NCBI GenBank assembly: GCA_021813765.1
Contig: JAKAJM010000019.1
Span: forward strand, 1 to 37,797
Source: Nitrospirota bacterium
Lineage (GTDB): Bacteria > Nitrospirota > Thermodesulfovibrionia > Thermodesulfovibrionales > JdFR-88
Length of the DNA: 37,797 bases
Reading direction: 5' to 3'
This document shows positions 30,454 to 37,797 of this stretch, in pieces. Each line of letters opens with the position of its first letter. Position 1 is the first letter of the stretch. The notes beneath the pieces are model-generated. The model saw only the letters and a list, made by a program, of their open reading frames with translations, was not told the origin of the DNA and ran no database searches. Position numbers and translations under genes: made by a program.

Positions 30454-31527
30454 TCAGCAGATCCTGGGGAGTTGTTCGCCCGCAAGCATGTCAAGCATTC
30501 TTTCGCCGCCCGCAAGGGTTTCAAGTATAACTGAACCCGCCGGATACCGGCCCGAAGGGACCACCTTGCCGATAATGGCAGCGGCCCGGCCGGCCTCATC
30601 GGGCCTCATGGCCTCAAGCACATCCGCCGCCAGCTCCGCGGCCACTATGGCCACCAGGGCTCCCTCGCAGGCCGCGTAAAGGTAGTCCAGTCCCAAAAGG
30701 CCGCATGCACCCCTCACGGAAGGCATGACCGGCACGTCTTCCTCCCTGATCACCATCGAAAGGCCGCAGTCCACCGCGAACTCCTTCAGCACCGTGGCAA
30801 GCCCTCCCCTTGTGGGGTCCCTCATCACCCTGACCGCCTCGCCGCAGAGAAGCATCCGTTTTACAAGTCCGTTTAGCGGCCTGGTATCGCTTTCAAGCGG
30901 CGGGTCGAAGTCTATCCCGTTTCTCCTGGCCATTACGGAGATGCCGTGCCTGCCCATGTCCCCGCTTACGATGACCGCATCTCCGGGCCTGATGCTGCGG
31001 GGAGATAGGTTTTTTGCCACCTGGTCTATAACGCCGATCCCGGAGGTGTTTATGAAGATTCCGTCACCCTTGCCCCTCTCCACCACCTTGGTGTCCCCGG
31101 TGACTACCCGCACTCCGGCCCTTTTGGCGGCGCGGGACATGGAGCAGACGATCTTTTTCAGGTCCGCTACCGGAAACCCCTCCTCTATAATGAACCCGGC
31201 GGAGATGGCAAGCGGCTGCGCCCCAGAGACCGCAAGGTCGTTGACGGTGCCGTTTATGGCCAGGTCCCCGATGTCTCCACCCTCGAAAAAAACAGGAGAA
31301 ACGACATAGCTGTCCGTGGTGAAGGCAAGACGGGCAAAAGGAAAAGGCGCCCCGGCATCCGCCCATCTCCCGTTCATATCCAGGACGGCCGCATCAAGAA
31401 GGGGCTCCTCCATGCCGAATTCCGAAATAATGGCCTCGTTCAAAAGCCTTCTCATAAGCCGCCCGCCGCTGCCGTGGCCAAGGAGTATTTTTTCTTTTTC
31501 TTCTTTTCCCGTCTCCCTATTTCCCAT
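30454..31527 (-). CDS. hypE: Hydrogenase maturation protein HypE (carbamoyl dehydratase)
   Basis: HypE converts the carbamoyl group received from HypF on its C-terminal cysteine into a thiocyanate, the source of the CN ligands of the NiFe site. This 357-residue protein (PurM/SelD-like) has ILLGHGSGGRLMRRLL at the start, FTTDSYVV, GDIGDLAINGTVNDLAV, TGDTKVV and the conserved MRDPTRGGLATVLKE. It ends exactly in PRIC, the essential C-terminal motif. The ATG at 31527 is preceded by AAGGGG and overlaps the end of hypD by 11 nt, indicating coupling. It is the last gene of the hypF-hypD-hypE unit. Confidence 0.95.
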   Translation of the reverse strand: MGNRETGKEEKEKILLGHGSGGRLMRRLLNEAIISEFGMEEPLLDAAVLDMNGRWADAGAPFPFARLAFTTDSYVVSPVFFEGGDIGDLAINGTVNDLAVSGAQPLAISAGFIIEEGFPVADLKKIVCSMSRAAKRAGVRVVTGDTKVVERGKGDGIFINTSGIGVIDQVAKNLSPRSIRPGDAVIVSGDMGRHGISVMARRNGIDFDPPLESDTRPLNGLVKRMLLCGEAVRVMRDPTRGGLATVLKEFAVDCGLSMVIREEDVPVMPSVRGACGLLGLDYLYAACEGALVAIVAAELAADVLEAMRPDEAGRAAAIIGKVVPSGRYPAGSVILETLAGGERMLDMLAGEQLPRIC

Positions 31528-32626
31528 CTGCGCGCCCCTTTGCCTGTATGCCGTACTTGTAATAGGCGGCACAGCTCCCCTCCGTGCTCACCATGCAAGC
31601 CCCTACCGGATGGTCCGGCGTGCACGCGGAGCCAAAAAGTCGGCATTCCACCGGAAGCTTGAGCCCCCGCAGGATGTCACCGCAGGAGCATCCCTTGTCA
31701 TCAGGACAGTCATCGGGCTGCAGACTCATATTGAATGCTCGTTCAGCGTCCATCCCCGACCACTCCCCTTTCAGCTTCAGCCCGCTTCCCGGTATCGTCC
31801 CGATGCCCCTCCACTGGGCGTCAAAAGGCTCGAAATACCTGTCTATGAGAGAAAGGGCCTTTTGGTTCCCAAAATCTTTTACCACCTTTTTATATGCCAC
31901 CTCCACCCGCGCGCTCCCCGAGGCTATCTGCTCAAGGAGCATCAGGGTGCCTTCCATTATCTCCTCAGCCTCAAACCCGGTCACGACCGCGGGAATGTGG
32001 AACTCCTCCGCCAGAAACCCGTATGGACGCGCTCCGATTATCGCGCTTACGTGCCCCGGCAATATGAAGCCGTCCAGCCCCGCCCTGCCGTCAGCAAGCA
32101 GGGCCCTCAGCGCAGGCGGCACCAGCTTGTGCACGGAGTATATGAAAAAGTTGTCCAGGCAGGAGCTGCGCGCCATCTCAAGGGCCGCGGCCACCAGCGG
32201 AATGGTGGTCTCGAATCCGGTGGCAAAAAAAACGACCCTCCGGTCCCTGCGCCTGCCCGCCTCCGCCACGGCGTCCAGCGGGGAATAGACCACCTTCACA
32301 TCGGCCCCCTCAGCGCGCGCCCTGTCAAGGGACCCAAGCGAGCCTGGCACCCTCATCATGTCCCCAAAGGTCATCAGCGTTACGTCAGGCTCCCTGGAGA
32401 TCAATATCGAGCTGTCGATATCGCTTTTGGCGGTTACGCAAACCGGGCAGCCGGGCCCGGAAAGAAAGCTTATCTCCGGGAAAAGCCCTCTTATCCCGTG
32501 ACGGAATATGGCCACCGTATGCGTGCCGCAGACCTCCATCAGCTTCACCGGGCGGCCTGTCTTTCTTAAAAGACGGTTTATCCCGTCCACCCGCCTTTCC
32601 ATTTCCCCGCGATGGTCCCTGTTCAT
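31517..32626 (-). CDS. hypD: Hydrogenase maturation protein HypD
   Basis: Scaffold on which, with HypC, the Fe(CN)2CO unit of [NiFe]-hydrogenase is assembled. The 369-residue protein carries the conserved EVCGTHT (C33), FLSGPGCPVCVT (C60, C63), TFGDMMRVPGS, FFATGFETTIP, GHVSAIIG and the C-terminal cluster of cysteines that hold the 4Fe-4S centre (CPDDKGCSCGDI, then CRLFGSAC and GACMVS). Its ATG overlaps the hypF stop by 4 nt (ATGA). In many genomes hypC sits directly ahead of hypD; here there is no room for it. Confidence 0.96.
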   Translation of the reverse strand: MNRDHRGEMERRVDGINRLLRKTGRPVKLMEVCGTHTVAIFRHGIRGLFPEISFLSGPGCPVCVTAKSDIDSSILISREPDVTLMTFGDMMRVPGSLGSLDRARAEGADVKVVYSPLDAVAEAGRRRDRRVVFFATGFETTIPLVAAALEMARSSCLDNFFIYSVHKLVPPALRALLADGRAGLDGFILPGHVSAIIGARPYGFLAEEFHIPAVVTGFEAEEIMEGTLMLLEQIASGSARVEVAYKKVVKDFGNQKALSLIDRYFEPFDAQWRGIGTIPGSGLKLKGEWSGMDAERAFNMSLQPDDCPDDKGCSCGDILRGLKLPVECRLFGSACTPDHPVGACMVSTEGSCAAYYKYGIQAKGRADGK

Positions 32627-34968
32627 TGCATCACCCTCTCTCTCGCTATGAACGCCTGCCCCAGACTGATGCCGCCGTCTCCGGGCGGGACAAGCCTGTT
32701 GGTATACACCCGGACTCCTTTGGCCGAAGACAGCCTCCCCATTACCCCCTCAAGCAGAAAACGGTTCTGAAAAACACCTCCGCTGAGCGCTATGGTCCTT
32801 ATCCCGGTTTCGGCTGAAAGCTTTAGCGCAGTCTCCGAAACAGCTCTTGCGACCGTGTTGTGGAACCTGGCCGCTATGGCCTCCGGCTGCACCCCGCATG
32901 CCTTTTCTTCGGTGCCGCGCACAAAGGCCGGCAAAAAGTCCAGTTGCCGCCCGTTCTCCCACATATCATACGGATACTCCTCTTTCATGCCGCTTCCCCA
33001 TGCCATGCTTTCAAGCGCGATGGCAGCCTCGGCCTCAAAGGTGTTTTCATCCACCAGGCCCAAAACGGAGGAAAAGGCCTCAAAGAGCCTCCCCGCGCCG
33101 GAAGAAAGAGGCGAGATCTCCCGTTTTTTTGATATCTTAAGGACGTTTTCCACCTCATGCGCCGCGCGCCTTCCGGCAATACCAGACTTTTGGGCCAGGG
33201 AGTAAACTGTCTCTTCAGGGAATGCCTGCGCCAGCAGCCCTATGGCAACCCGCCATGGCGCCCTTACTGCCGCCTCTGCCCCAGGCAGCGGGAAAGGCCT
33301 GAAATAAGCGGCCCGCTCAAACCCCAGCGCATCGGCTATGAGGAATTCACCGCCCCACATGGTCCCGTCCGTCCCGTAGCCCGTGCCGTCCAGGGCCACC
33401 CCGATGACCTTCCCCGTATGGCCGGCCTCGGCCATAACGGAGGCGATGTGGGCATGGTGGTGTTGAACCGGAAATTTTACCGGTATGTCCGGCCCCCCGC
33501 CGCCCGTTATCAGATTTGAAGAGTGATAGCCCGGGTGCATGTCATAGCCCGCCGCCTCGGGCTTTATCCTGAAAAGACGCATAAGTTTTTCCAGGGTCTC
33601 CAGGTAGAATTTCTGTGCCTGCGGGTTTTCCATGTCTCCTATGTGCTGACTCATTACCGCCTTGTCATCTTTTGCGAGGGTGAAGGTATTTTTCAGGTCT
33701 CCGCCTGCCCCCATCACCTGGGGACCACTTGAGGCATTGCCGCGCTCGCGGGATGCCTTGCCCAATCTAACCGGGCCCGGCACATATCCCCTGGCCCGCC
33801 TGGCGAAGGCAAAAAAAGGGGTGGCGCTTTCCGGAGTGACCTCATAGACCACGGAATCGTCCACCCTGGTATGTATGCCGCGGTCATGCAGGACGAAATG
33901 CCCGGCGATGCCGGAAAGCCTTTCAAGGGCATCTTCGTTTGAGGCCGCTATGGGCTCCTCGGAGAGGTTGCCGCTGGTCATCACAAGGGCGCTAAAAAAA
34001 CCCGCGCCGCCAGGATAGTTGAATATAAGCCAGTGAAGAGGGGTATAAGGAAGCATGAAACCAAGAAAAGCGTTTCCAGGCGCTATGGCAGAGGGCAGCG
34101 TACAATTTTTTTTCTTCCTGAGCAGAACAACAGGCCTTTCAGGGGACAGGAGTTTTTGCTCCTCTTCCGCGGACACATGGCAAAACCGCCTTATTTCAGC
34201 GGCCGAGCCAGCCATGAGGGCAAAAGGTTTGTTGCCCCTTTTTTTCCCGCGTCTGAGCTCGCAGACCGCCTTTTCATTTTCTGCGTCGCAGGCCAGGTGG
34301 AAGCCTCCCAGCCCTTTGATGGCAACGATGCCTCCGGCCCTAAGCTCCCTTATCGCAAGGGTGATGGCGTTCAGTGGGCTGCCGGGCCCTGTGAAAACGG
34401 ACGGCCCGCAGGCGGGGCAGGCAACAGGCTCCGCATGGAACCGCCTGTTGCCAGGGTCAGTGTATTCGCGTCTGCACTCCGGGCACATCCCGAATGCGGA
34501 CATCGTTGTGTTTTCCCGGTCGTAAGGGACCTCTCTTATGATGCTGTAGCGCGGTCCGCAGTTGGTGCAGTTGATGAACGGGTAGAGATACCGCCTGTCA
34601 GCGGGGTCGGACATCTCGTCCAGGCAATCCTGGCAGACGGAGAAGTCCGCGCTGACGTCCGCGCTTGAAGCGGCCCCTGCCCTGCCTTCGGTCTCGCTTT
34701 CGATTATCCTGAATCCGGCATATGCAGCGCCCCCTGGCAATTCCCTTGCGTCGAGCGCTGTTATACGGGCCAGGGGAGGGGCTTCGGCCTTAAGCCGCTC
34801 CACGAACCCCCTGGTATTTTCATTTTCCCCTTCTACTTCTATAAGGACGCCGCTGCCGGTGTTCCGCACAAAGCCCTTCAGTCCCATCTCCATGGCCAGC
34901 CTGAAGACATAGGGCCTGAAACCCACACCCTGCACGACCCCAAAAACATTTATGGACACCCGGCCCAT
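32623..34968 (-). CDS. hypF: Carbamoyltransferase HypF
   Basis: HypF uses carbamoyl phosphate and ATP to carbamoylate HypE in [NiFe]-hydrogenase maturation. The 781-residue protein has all expected domains: N-terminal acylphosphatase (GVVQGVGFRPYVFRLA, to about 90), two zinc-finger pairs (CQDCLDEM with CTNCGPRYS, and CPECRREY with CPACGPS, about 110-190), a YrdC-like domain (GGIVAIKGLGGFHLACDA onward), and a C-terminal Kae1-like carbamoyltransferase domain (VQHHHAHIASVMAE, GVALDGTGYGTDG, ALSGGVFQNRFL). There is no ribosome site ahead of the ATG at 34968; a -10-like TAAAAT lies 7 nt before it. First gene of hypF-hypD-hypE. Confidence 0.96.
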   Translation of the reverse strand: MGRVSINVFGVVQGVGFRPYVFRLAMEMGLKGFVRNTGSGVLIEVEGENENTRGFVERLKAEAPPLARITALDARELPGGAAYAGFRIIESETEGRAGAASSADVSADFSVCQDCLDEMSDPADRRYLYPFINCTNCGPRYSIIREVPYDRENTTMSAFGMCPECRREYTDPGNRRFHAEPVACPACGPSVFTGPGSPLNAITLAIRELRAGGIVAIKGLGGFHLACDAENEKAVCELRRGKKRGNKPFALMAGSAAEIRRFCHVSAEEEQKLLSPERPVVLLRKKKNCTLPSAIAPGNAFLGFMLPYTPLHWLIFNYPGGAGFFSALVMTSGNLSEEPIAASNEDALERLSGIAGHFVLHDRGIHTRVDDSVVYEVTPESATPFFAFARRARGYVPGPVRLGKASRERGNASSGPQVMGAGGDLKNTFTLAKDDKAVMSQHIGDMENPQAQKFYLETLEKLMRLFRIKPEAAGYDMHPGYHSSNLITGGGGPDIPVKFPVQHHHAHIASVMAEAGHTGKVIGVALDGTGYGTDGTMWGGEFLIADALGFERAAYFRPFPLPGAEAAVRAPWRVAIGLLAQAFPEETVYSLAQKSGIAGRRAAHEVENVLKISKKREISPLSSGAGRLFEAFSSVLGLVDENTFEAEAAIALESMAWGSGMKEEYPYDMWENGRQLDFLPAFVRGTEEKACGVQPEAIAARFHNTVARAVSETALKLSAETGIRTIALSGGVFQNRFLLEGVMGRLSSAKGVRVYTNRLVPPGDGGISLGQAFIARERVMQ

Positions 34969-34975
34969 GCACGAG

Positions 34976-35004
34976 ATTTTACTTTATTTATGTGAATTTG
35001 GAAA
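34976..35004 (-). promoter_or_regulatory. Possible promoter of hypF-hypD-hypE (leaderless)
   Basis: On the - strand: TTTCCA (complement of 34999-35004), 17 nt, TAAAAT (complement of 34976-34981), then 7 nt to the hypF ATG. No Shine-Dalgarno site is present. Confidence 0.4.
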
Positions 35005-35044
35005 CAGCCCGGCAAAAAAAGGTTGGGGCTGTCAAGGACAGTCT

Positions 35045-35689
35045 TCAGGGCTCCGGGTCGAACGGGACGGGCAGATCACCCACTGCCTCTGCCACGTGAG
35101 CAGTTTTGGAAGATTTGAACCGGGACCTTATGTAATCCGCCATATCGGCCGAGCCGACCAGGGGAAAACCCGCAAGCTCATATTTTATGACCCTGTTGTT
35201 GTCAAGGATCACGGTTGAGGGCACCGCGATTACACCGTAATCGTGGAACGCGACAAGCCCGTAATCTATGGAAACGGGAAGGTCCAGCTTCAGCCTGCTT
35301 ATTTCCGATTTTATTTGAGAGATGGTCTTGCCCGTTATCTCCTGGGCGTCCACATCAATGGCCAGAACGGACAACCCCTTGCGCCTGTATTTTTCATACA
35401 GCCGCTCCATCTGTTTAAGGGCCTTTCCCGAGTACGCGCTCCATGTGGACCAGAAAAGCAGTACCGTAAGCTTCTTCCCTTTTATGCCGTTAAATTCCGT
35501 GGTCTGACCGTTCAGGTCCCTAAGCGAGAAATCCGGCCCCTTCATGCCCGCCCGGAGGCTCTCCAGTGCGTTTGCGGTTGACGCCGTCATTAAAAAAATT
35601 CCCGAAAGCAAAAATGCCAAAACCAAAATGAAATAAAGCTTTCTTGCGGCAGGCAACTCGGTGATAACAGCCAGCGGACTTTTCCTCAT
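35045..35689 (-). CDS. TlpA/ResA-like thioredoxin-fold protein lacking both active-site cysteines
   Basis: A membrane-anchored or exported protein of 214 residues: a hydrophobic segment at about 18-36, then a TlpA/AhpC-TSA type thioredoxin fold (GPDFSLRDLNGQ, LTVLLFWSTW, LSVLAIDVD, and cis-Pro in IAVPSTVILD). At the active site, where relatives have WCxxC, it reads WSAYSG (W83, S84, S87): both cysteines are replaced by serine, so no thiol-disulfide exchange is expected. The fold is otherwise intact, which argues against simple decay. The ATG at 35689 has GGGGGAAG upstream. It lies upstream of hypF on the same strand with a 76-nt gap. A role as a non-redox chaperone or binding protein is speculative. 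Confidence 0.82.
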   Translation of the reverse strand: MRKSPLAVITELPAARKLYFILVLAFLLSGIFLMTASTANALESLRAGMKGPDFSLRDLNGQTTEFNGIKGKKLTVLLFWSTWSAYSGKALKQMERLYEKYRRKGLSVLAIDVDAQEITGKTISQIKSEISRLKLDLPVSIDYGLVAFHDYGVIAVPSTVILDNNRVIKYELAGFPLVGSADMADYIRSRFKSSKTAHVAEAVGDLPVPFDPEP

Positions 35690-35852
35690 GTCTCTTCCCC
35701 CCTGAAGAATTTAAAGAAAAGAAAAACCAGACAGATTGTAATCCCTTTCTCGCCGGGCCCGTGTGCCCCGCATCACATAAAAACCGGCTTGCGGTTTTTT
35801 CCGCTTTTCCGGGTTCCGGCCCTGACGGCCTGTTTATGGAGCTTTCTGTTTA

Positions 35853-35972
35853 CCCTAACGCTTCATTCTTTTGAAGCGTCATTCCGGCCGGATTTATTCG
35901 GGTTGAAAAAAAAGGGCGGAATCTTTCTTGCCGTAAAAGGCGAAGAACGATTCCCGTCGTGGCGGGAATGAC
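35853..35972. repeat. GTCATTCC-family element, copy F
   Basis: Begins CCCTAACGCTTCATTC (35853), then the core GTCATTCCGGCCGG (from 35878) to GGAATGAC (35972), closely matching copies B and D. The far outer arm expected after the core is missing and is replaced by a palindrome. The 412-nt gap 35690-36101 contains this element, the palindrome and no gene. Confidence 0.7.
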
Positions 35973-35974
35973 GG

Positions 35975-36009
35975 CCGGCAGGAGTTCACTGACAGTGAAT
36001 TCCTGCCGG
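35975..36009. repeat. 35-bp near-perfect palindrome
   Basis: CCGGCAGGAGTTCACTG (35975-35991) and CAGTGAATTCCTGCCGG (35993-36009) are complementary at 16 of 17 positions around a single central base. It directly abuts repeat copy F. No T-run follows. Confidence 0.65.
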
Positions 36010-36101
36010 TGCTGGAAATCAGCCTGCAAACTGAAGGCTTGCAACATTTTTTTTGAAGACTTTCGCATGATAAATTTACGCAACTATAAGGCTATGGCTA
36101 A

Positions 36102-36907
36102 TTGAACAAGCTGGCCGCAGGCATATTATCAGTCATTATCCTGATTTATCATTATATGCAGATCCTTGTTTTTTGCAGGCCGGCTGAGAAGGCTGTGGTA
36201 CTGGTTCAGAGCATTGCCATGCCAATGACGTTATCCAATGCCGGCGGGGTAGTGATCTTTCTGTACACTTTTCGAGGAGCGCAGGACCAAAAAAAAGGGA
36301 CGAATATCTCCAGGCAAAAGAAAGAATAGAGAGTGAGCTGAGGATCGCAACTGACATACAGATGAGCATGATACCCCATGTCTTTACAGTCGTGCCGTCA
36401 CGTCCTGAATTCAACCTCTTCGGGACCATGAACCCTGCCAAGGAAGTGGGAGGGGATTTTTATGATTTTTTTGTCCTGGGCGATCATCTTTTCTTTAGCG
36501 CCGGGGACGTCTCCGATAAAGGCGTTCCGGCGGCACTGCTTATGGCGGTAACCAAAACGCTTCTGAAAAGCTCGGCCGCGAATAATCTCAGCCCTGCCGA
36601 TATATTTGACAAAGTCAACAGAGAGATCGACGCAAATAATAGATCGATGATGTTCGTTACCTGTTTTTGCGCCAAAGTCGACTATACGGCTGGTGAATTG
36701 ACCTTTTCGAATGCAGGTCACAATCCGCTCATTCTGATTGCCAAAGGGCTCAATTCGGAGGATTGCCGTCTTGCCAAGTCCTTGTTTTTAAAGGTGATGC
36801 CAGAGAGGGGATTTCAAATATTACAGGGTATAGAAAGTTGGCGCGCACGCTGCTGGTATTTATTAGATCCCATGGAGAGCCGTATTTACGTCATTCAGCG
36901 CCTTTAG
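36102..36907 (+). pseudogene. Decayed SpoIIE/RsbU-type phosphatase gene with a partial LytS-like membrane domain
   Basis: Two frames together spell one protein. The first (36102-36329) encodes membrane helices with VQSIAMPMTLSNAGGVVIF, like the last helices of a 5TMR-LYT (LytS/YhcK) sensor. The second continues with QAKERIESELRIATDIQMS (from about 36311), the usual linker to a PP2C-type phosphatase, then MNPAKEVGGDFYDFF, GDVSDKGVPAALLMA and FSNAGHNP. The frame changes at a run of eight A near 36289-36296; one extra A would restore it. The sensor's beginning is missing, with repeat DNA upstream, and the phosphatase C-terminus loses similarity after about 36830. So it is 5'-truncated, frameshifted and 3'-damaged. 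Intact relatives act in anti-sigma regulatory switches. Confidence 0.7.
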
Positions 36908-36945
36908 GCGGCTTAATTCTCTAATATGCATCCAGTTGCAAATTA

Positions 36946-37030
36946 TGGTGCAGGTACCGAGACTCGAACTCGGACGGGTTTCCCCACCAGATCCTAAGTC
37001 TGGCGCGTATGCCAATTCCGCCATACCTGC
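36946..37030 (-). tRNA. tRNA-Leu (anticodon UAG)
   Basis: A complete type II tRNA with a long variable arm. The acceptor stem GCAGGTA (from 37030) pairs with TACCTGC, followed by A and an encoded CCA (to 36946). The anticodon stem CCAGA/TCTGG encloses the loop CTTAGGA, giving anticodon UAG at 36994-36996. The T-arm contains GAGTTCGAGTCTC. Reads leucine codons of the CUN box. Confidence 0.95.
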
Positions 37031-37457
37031 TTAAAAAATGTTAACATAACACCATATCCGGCGTCTTCCATCCCCGACCATTTAAAAGAAATTTTTTAAG
37101 AATGACTGGAACATATCTCAAAACCGCTTCCGGCTGCAAGATACTGAAATGAGCAGCGAGCGGCCAGCGAGCGCACCTTGATAAATCTGAAATTCCAGAC
37201 ATTCGATGCCTGCAGGGCATAAAATCGCGGCATACGGCGTCATCAAGGAAAAACCGGTCCTCAATGCAGCGCTGCTGCACCTCCGGGGGATTTCCCTTTC
37301 TTTCTTGTCTGCCACGATTTCCGCTCTCTTTCGCTTCAAAATCAATTTTGAGATAGGTTCTGCTCAAGAGCGATCATAGACAAAAAAGGTGAAAAAAAAG
37401 ACCAAAATCAAGAAATATCCTTCAATATTAAGGACTTAGAAGGTAAATGACTGTCCG
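37031..37457. other. Gap between tRNA-Leu and the TorD-like gene
   Basis: A 427-nt stretch, visibly more AT-rich than most of the window. A - strand frame (37041-37367, TTG start) and a second overlapping - strand frame (37118-37345) are open, but neither resembles a family I recognise and neither has a ribosome site. They could be remnants of a decayed gene. I do not call a gene here. Confidence 0.4.
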
Positions 37458-37797
37458 TTAAAAACGGCATTCGTTCGAAATGAAATTCCGGGTGAAAGCG
37501 GCGACCAGTCTGTAAAAATCCGAGGACGCCTTTTCGTGTATTTCGTTCAGGTAATCGTTGACCCAGCTTCGTATAAAGCGTTCAAAGAAACTCTTTTCTC
37601 TGTAAACAACGTCATTGAAAAGGTCAGAAGCGTCGCGTGCTCTGTAATATTGTTCTCTTTCTATAAGGAAAGACATGAAGTTAAACAGGCTTGCGACATG
37701 GTCCGGGTGAAAAACAAAAACGTCCTCCCTGTCATTGCCGAACCTAGCGCCGTACGCGCCGTATGTGGCCGCTAATTCTTCCGAAAGACTCCCAAAA
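37458..37797 (-). CDS. TorD/DmsD-like molybdoenzyme chaperone, C-terminal part (5' end outside window)
   Basis: The - strand frame is open from the right edge to TAA at 37458, so an ATG at 37676 is probably internal. The 112 visible residues include YGAYGARFGN, then FHPDHVASLFNFMSFLIERE and the segments FFERFIRSWVNDYLNEI and SSDFYRLVAAFTRNFI. This helical pattern (a DH followed by a hydrophobic helix, a Trp in the next helix, then FYR-LA--T--F) matches TorD-family chaperones that mature molybdopterin oxidoreductases or their Tat signals. The match is by pattern only, and a related NarJ-type chaperone is possible. Base use is more AT-rich than in the rest of the window. The partner enzyme, if any, lies beyond the edge. 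Confidence 0.6.
   Translation of the reverse strand, partial: FGSLSEELAATYGAYGARFGNDREDVFVFHPDHVASLFNFMSFLIEREQYYRARDASDLFNDVVYREKSFFERFIRSWVNDYLNEIHEKASSDFYRLVAAFTRNFISNECRF

Noticed and set aside
37041-37367. A 108-codon - strand frame next to tRNA-Leu
   Set aside because: No family resemblance, no ribosome site, and a second frame overlaps it; insufficient to call a gene.

Overview
The window looks like a stretch of chromosome from an anaerobic, Gram-negative, moderately GC-rich bacterium. Outer-membrane and envelope genes are present (an Omp85-type barrel, an AsmA-like protein, a periplasmic PstS, a two-domain M16 protease). So are a single RNase E/G, pyruvate phosphate dikinase, [NiFe]-hydrogenase maturation genes and, most strikingly, a mercury-methylation gene pair (hgcA-hgcB). 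Nitrospirota or Desulfobacterota-like lineages would fit, but no 16S rRNA gene is present and I cannot place it more precisely.

Layout. 1-2.1 kb: 3' end of dnaB, a lone Memo/AMMECR-type gene, and a small DUF1059 gene on the opposite strand. 2.2-6.6 kb: a + strand housekeeping operon holB-ricT-metG. 6.9-10.8 kb: ppdK with a clear terminator, a protein with a degenerate GGDEF domain, and a short HNH nuclease gene. 11.2-16.9 kb: a CinA/MoaB-like protein, a sugar-nucleotide epimerase, a YihY-family membrane protein, an AsmA-like protein and a small exported protein. 17-25 kb: an M16 protease, RNase G (divergent from pgm), phosphoglucomutase and an Omp85-like barrel. 25.3-28 kb: pstS, uppP (divergent) and a UspA protein. 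28.1-29.5 kb: hgcA-hgcB. 29.7-35 kb: hypB, then hypE-hypD-hypF convergent on it. 35-37.8 kb: a thioredoxin-fold protein without its cysteines, a decayed SpoIIE-type phosphatase gene, tRNA-Leu(UAG), and the 3' part of a TorD-like chaperone gene running off the right edge.

Main finding: hgcA and hgcB abut (TAA then TTG) and carry the diagnostic features. HgcA has the corrinoid cap-helix motif NVWCAAGK and a C-terminal multi-helix membrane domain. HgcB has two 4Fe-4S motifs including CMECGAC, an extra mid-protein Cys and a Cys-rich tail. Together they would make methylmercury from inorganic Hg(II), drawing methyl groups from C1/corrinoid metabolism. The pair is divergent from hypB, with a perfect 12-bp dyad between them.

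Intergenic DNA is rich in short non-coding repeats. At least seven copies share a core bounded by GTCATTCC and its complement, but sit inside three different outer inverted arms, so they look like a miniature mobile element family. A second element occurs twice (633-801 and 9705-9828), with a 29-nt module matching at 26 positions. Several genes (rng, hgcA, hypF, HNH) have a -10-like hexamer only 5-9 nt before the start codon and no ribosome binding site, suggesting leaderless mRNAs. Several others start at TTG with a well-spaced Shine-Dalgarno sequence.
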